Positions 61,561-64,000 of a stretch of 64,000 nucleotides of DNA are shown here, piece by piece. This DNA comes from Streptomyces broussonetiae (GTDB taxonomy: Bacteria > Actinomycetota > Actinomycetes > Streptomycetales > Streptomycetaceae), in NCBI RefSeq assembly GCF_009796285.1, contig NZ_CP047020.1, positions 620,001 to 684,000 of the forward strand, read 5' to 3'. The position numbers were made by a program, and so were the translations under genes. How positions within the stretch are numbered: position 1 is the stretch's first letter; each line of letters opens with the position of its first letter. The notes under the pieces were generated by a model. It made no database searches and was not told the DNA's origin. It worked only from the letters and a program-made list of their open reading frames with translations.

Positions 61561-62643
61561 ATGGCGCTGGACTCGTACGTCACGCTCGGCCGCTCGGGGC
61601 TGAGAATCAGTCCGTTCACCCTCGGTACCATGACCTTCGGTGAGGACCATGGCTGGGGCACCAGCCCGGCGGAGTCGAAGGACATTCTCGCGGCCTATCT
61701 GGAACGCGGTGGCAATTCCATCGACACAGCCAACATCTACACCAACGGGCACTCCGAGAAGATCATCGGCGACTACATCGCCGGGAAGGGGTCGCTGCGC
61801 GACCGTGTCGTGATCGGCACCAAATTCTTCGGGAACCTCTACGCGAAGGACCCCAATGGTGGCGGGGCCGGCCGCAAGGGAATCGTGCAGCAGCTCGAGA
61901 ACTCGCTGCGGCGCCTGCAGACGGACTACGTCGACATCTACTGGCTGCACAACTTCGATCCCGTGACGCCGGTCGAGGAGACCATGCGGACCTTGGACGA
62001 TCTCGTGGCGAGCGGCAAGGTCCGCTACATCGGATTCTCCGACGTGCCGGCGTGGCGGACCGCCGAGGCTGCCACCCTCGCACAGTTCCGGGGCTGGGCT
62101 CCTATCGTCGCGCTTCAGTTGGAGTACTCCCTGCTCGAGCGCTCCTCGGAGGGGGAGCTGATTCCGCTGGCCCAGGCCAAGGGTATGGGCGTGCTGCCGT
62201 GGAGTCCGCTGAAGAGCGGCTTCCTGTCCGGCAAGTACTCCAGCGCCCGTACCGGACCGGTCGACACCGCGCGCTCGGCCCTGGTGGGCACCCCGAGCCA
62301 GAGCGACTACGTCGTCATCGACGCGCTCAACGAGATCGCCGCCGAGGTCGGTGCCAGCCCGGCCGCTGTCGCCCTGAACTGGGTGAACAACCGCCCCGGC
62401 ATCACCTCGACCCTGGTGGGGGCCCGCCGGCTGGCACAGCTGGAGACCAACCTCGACGCGTTCGCCGTCACCCTCACCGACGCCCAGCGCGCGACCCTCG
62501 ACGAGGTCTCCGCCCCCACCTTGAACTTCCCCGCCGAGAACAACAGGACGCTCGCCGCCATGCTCGCGTTCGCCGGCGCGACGGTCGACGGCCAGGAAAC
62601 CATCGTCTCGCCCCTGCTTCAGGCCAGTGCCACCCGCTACTGA
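61561..62643 (+). CDS. aldo/keto reductase
   Basis: 360 residues, ATG with GGGAG. AKR barrel: GRSGLRISPFTLGTMTFGED, DTANIYTNGHSEKIIGDYIA (catalytic Asp and Tyr), TKFFGN (Lys), YVDIYWLHNFDPVTPVEETM (His), VGASPAAVALNWVNNRPGIT. NADPH-dependent reduction of an aldehyde or ketone. Followed 61 nt later by an SDR, so the pair is likely an operon under the divergent AraC regulator. Confidence 0.93.
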   Translation: MALDSYVTLGRSGLRISPFTLGTMTFGEDHGWGTSPAESKDILAAYLERGGNSIDTANIYTNGHSEKIIGDYIAGKGSLRDRVVIGTKFFGNLYAKDPNGGGAGRKGIVQQLENSLRRLQTDYVDIYWLHNFDPVTPVEETMRTLDDLVASGKVRYIGFSDVPAWRTAEAATLAQFRGWAPIVALQLEYSLLERSSEGELIPLAQAKGMGVLPWSPLKSGFLSGKYSSARTGPVDTARSALVGTPSQSDYVVIDALNEIAAEVGASPAAVALNWVNNRPGITSTLVGARRLAQLETNLDAFAVTLTDAQRATLDEVSAPTLNFPAENNRTLAAMLAFAGATVDGQETIVSPLLQASATRY

Positions 62644-62704
62644 CCACTTGTCGCCACCCGCACGCGACGCATACGACGCGACACGACGAATGAAAGAGAC
62701 GCAG

Positions 62705-63457
62705 ATGACCCAGCAGTTCGCAGGCAAGACCGCACTGGTCACCGGCGGCGGATCCGGTATCGGTCGGGCGTCCGCCCTGGCCCTTGCCGCCGAAGGGGCG
62801 CTGGTGACGGTCGCGGGCCGCACCGCGGAGACCCTGAAGGAGACGGTGCGCCTGATCGAGGCCGCCGGCGGCTCGGCCCGCCATGTGGTGGCGGACATGA
62901 CCGACGAGGCTCAGATCGAGCGTGCCGTCAAGGCCGCGACCGCGGACACCGGCCGCCTGGACATCGCCCTGAACAACGCGGGCTACGACGGCGAGTACCA
63001 GCTCACCAAGGACTACTCCACGGACATGCTCGACCACATGCTCGCCCTCAACGTGCGCGGCGTGTTCCTGTCGATGAAGTACGAGCTCCAGTACATGGTG
63101 GCGCAGGGCTCCGGCGCGATCGTCAACATGTCTTCCGGCGCGGCACTGGTGGGTGTCCCCGGGTTCTCCGGTTACACGGCTACCAAGGCCGCCGAAGTCG
63201 CCATGACCAAGAGCTCCGCCCTCGAGGTCGCACCCCAGGGCATCCGCATCAACGCCGTGTGCCCCGGCCTGGTGGAAACCCCGATGATCGCGGACATGCC
63301 AGCGGAGGACCGGAAGGCGTTCGGCGCTGCCCACCCCCTGGGCCGGATCGCCCGCCCGGAGGAGATCGCCGACGCCGTCGTCTGGCTCGCCTCCGACAAG
63401 TCCAGCTTCGTCACCGGCATCGCACTGCCCGTCGACGGCGGCTACAGCGTCCCGTAG
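62705..63457 (+). CDS. short-chain dehydrogenase/reductase
   Basis: 250 residues, ATG. TGGGSGIG at 13-20, ALNNAGYDGEYQ, MSSGAALVGVPGFSGYTATK with the catalytic Ser, Tyr and Lys, and the C-terminal SFVTGIALPVDGGYSVP. Co-transcribed with the aldo/keto reductase; together they may reduce related carbonyl compounds. Confidence 0.93.
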   Translation: MTQQFAGKTALVTGGGSGIGRASALALAAEGALVTVAGRTAETLKETVRLIEAAGGSARHVVADMTDEAQIERAVKAATADTGRLDIALNNAGYDGEYQLTKDYSTDMLDHMLALNVRGVFLSMKYELQYMVAQGSGAIVNMSSGAALVGVPGFSGYTATKAAEVAMTKSSALEVAPQGIRINAVCPGLVETPMIADMPAEDRKAFGAAHPLGRIARPEEIADAVVWLASDKSSFVTGIALPVDGGYSVP

Positions 63458-63526
63458 TCACGGGCGAGACGTCGGCGGCGTATGAACCGGCCGACACTGG
63501 ACGCAATGCCGCTCAGCACATTCCCA

Positions 63527-63557
63527 GCCGCCCGGGGTCTGCCCGACCCCGGGCGGC
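63527..63557 (+). terminator. hairpin terminator after AKR-SDR operon
   Basis: GCCGCCCGGGGTC pairs exactly with 63545-63557 around a 5-nt loop, 70 bp after the SDR stop. Confidence 0.7.
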
Positions 63558-63640
63558 CGTACCCTGCGGCAAGCAGGCACTTCCCGGACATCCACGCCCA
63601 GTGGTGCTTGTGAATGTCCCACGACCGCGGCCATGGAGTC

Positions 63641-64000
63641 GTAGGCGCCGTGCAGGGAGATGCTGGTCATGTCCCAGTGCCAGCGCGTGGTGTCGATCCC
63701 GAACTCGGCTTTCGCCCTGGCGCCCACCGAGCCGTTGATCTGGGCCAGGTGCGGGGCGATCGCGTGCAGAGCACGGCCGATCCGGTCGTCGTTGAGGAAG
63801 TCCGGGGTGATGCCGAAGACCTCGTCCACCGCCCACTGCTCAGCCCACTTGTTCACCTTGAACATCGGCATCGGCGAGGAGAGCCGGTTGGCGATCAACG
63901 CCTCGATGACTTGTCTGTGGGTGATGTGGGTGACCTCGGTCCGCATCGGACACAGCCCATCGATGATCCCGGCGACGTCCAGACGGCGCAGGAACTGGCC
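63641..64000 (-). pseudogene. IS1634/IS4-like transposase N-terminal part, runs off right edge
   Basis: The reverse frame enters at the window edge as GQFLRRLDVAGIIDGLCP, continues HRQVIEALIANRLSSPMPMF, DRIGRALHAIAPHLAQING, and reaches the first DDE aspartate block WHWDMTSISLHGAY. After that the frame turns to unrelated sequence, so the 3' part is missing. The upstream start is outside the window. Confidence 0.75.

Noticed and set aside
1..64000. CRISPR arrays, tRNA and rRNA genes
   Set aside because: No regularly spaced repeat units and no cloverleaf or rRNA-like sequence noticed; a tRNAscan-SE run would settle the tRNA question.

Overview
The window is chromosomal DNA from a high-GC actinomycete, almost certainly Streptomyces or a close relative. 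The evidence is strong G/C third-position bias, frequent GTG/TTG starts, GNNT-N15-GGGTAR style stress promoters, stressosome genes, several SpoIIE-type phosphatases and many typical Streptomyces families. The density of broken genes and transposon remnants suggests a chromosome arm or other accessory region rather than the conserved core.

Left end (1-6.9 kb): a leftward operon that looks like an uncharacterised RiPP (ribosomally made, modified peptide) cluster. Reading with transcription, it holds a 2-oxoglutarate/Fe(II) PhyH-type oxygenase, a B12-type radical SAM enzyme with two C-terminal PqqD-like domains, a 43-residue acidic peptide with a perfect Shine-Dalgarno, a 12-bp hairpin, a second radical SAM enzyme of the RiPP-maturation type, and two tandem HprK-like P-loop proteins, the last cut by the window edge. 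This is the most novel content of the window.

7-11.9 kb: gene debris (lectin-like and LysR remnants), an orphan substrate-binding lipoprotein, and a TetR / dihydroxyphthalate-decarboxylase-like divergent pair with two matching operators around a clear promoter.

12-24 kb: a partner-switching stress-signalling island. rsbR-rsbS-rsbT, an HATPase-PP2C fusion and a GAF-SpoIIE phosphatase form one overlapping operon. It is flanked by two MarR + SpoIIE-like paralogue pairs, an RsbW-like kinase, a SigB/SigF-family sigma factor and a small hydrophobic protein. The paralogous phosphatases have each lost a different metal-binding aspartate. Three similar SigB-like promoter candidates suggest a local regulon.

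24-29 kb: a GT87-like membrane glycosyltransferase, a retinol-dehydrogenase-like SDR and a membrane protein.

29-40 kb: an intact IS21-family element (istA/istB) sits inside an AraC regulator gene with a 6-bp target duplication (TTCGAA). It is followed by ankyrin/HEAT and IS110 remnants, a Tat-exported epoxide-hydrolase-like enzyme, an arylsulfotransferase-like secreted protein and a small Gly-rich secreted protein.

40-49.6 kb: an SDR with an Rrf2 regulator sharing matching TGTAAC-N7-GTTACR operators, an operon with two UPF0145/YbjQ-type proteins, a TMEM175-like channel, a broken glycosyltransferase, MepB, and an FAD monooxygenase/TetR pair with an operator between them.

49.7-57.8 kb: a decayed integrase, an ABC exporter coupled to a NUDIX-MazG fusion protein and possibly to a 10-residue leader ORF, an AraC remnant, an MDR oxidoreductase, and a rearrangement breakpoint joining fragments of panE and a hydrolase.

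58-64 kb: a lipoprotein esterase, a truncated IS1380-like transposase, an AraC / aldo-keto reductase / SDR set, and a transposase fragment running off the right edge.
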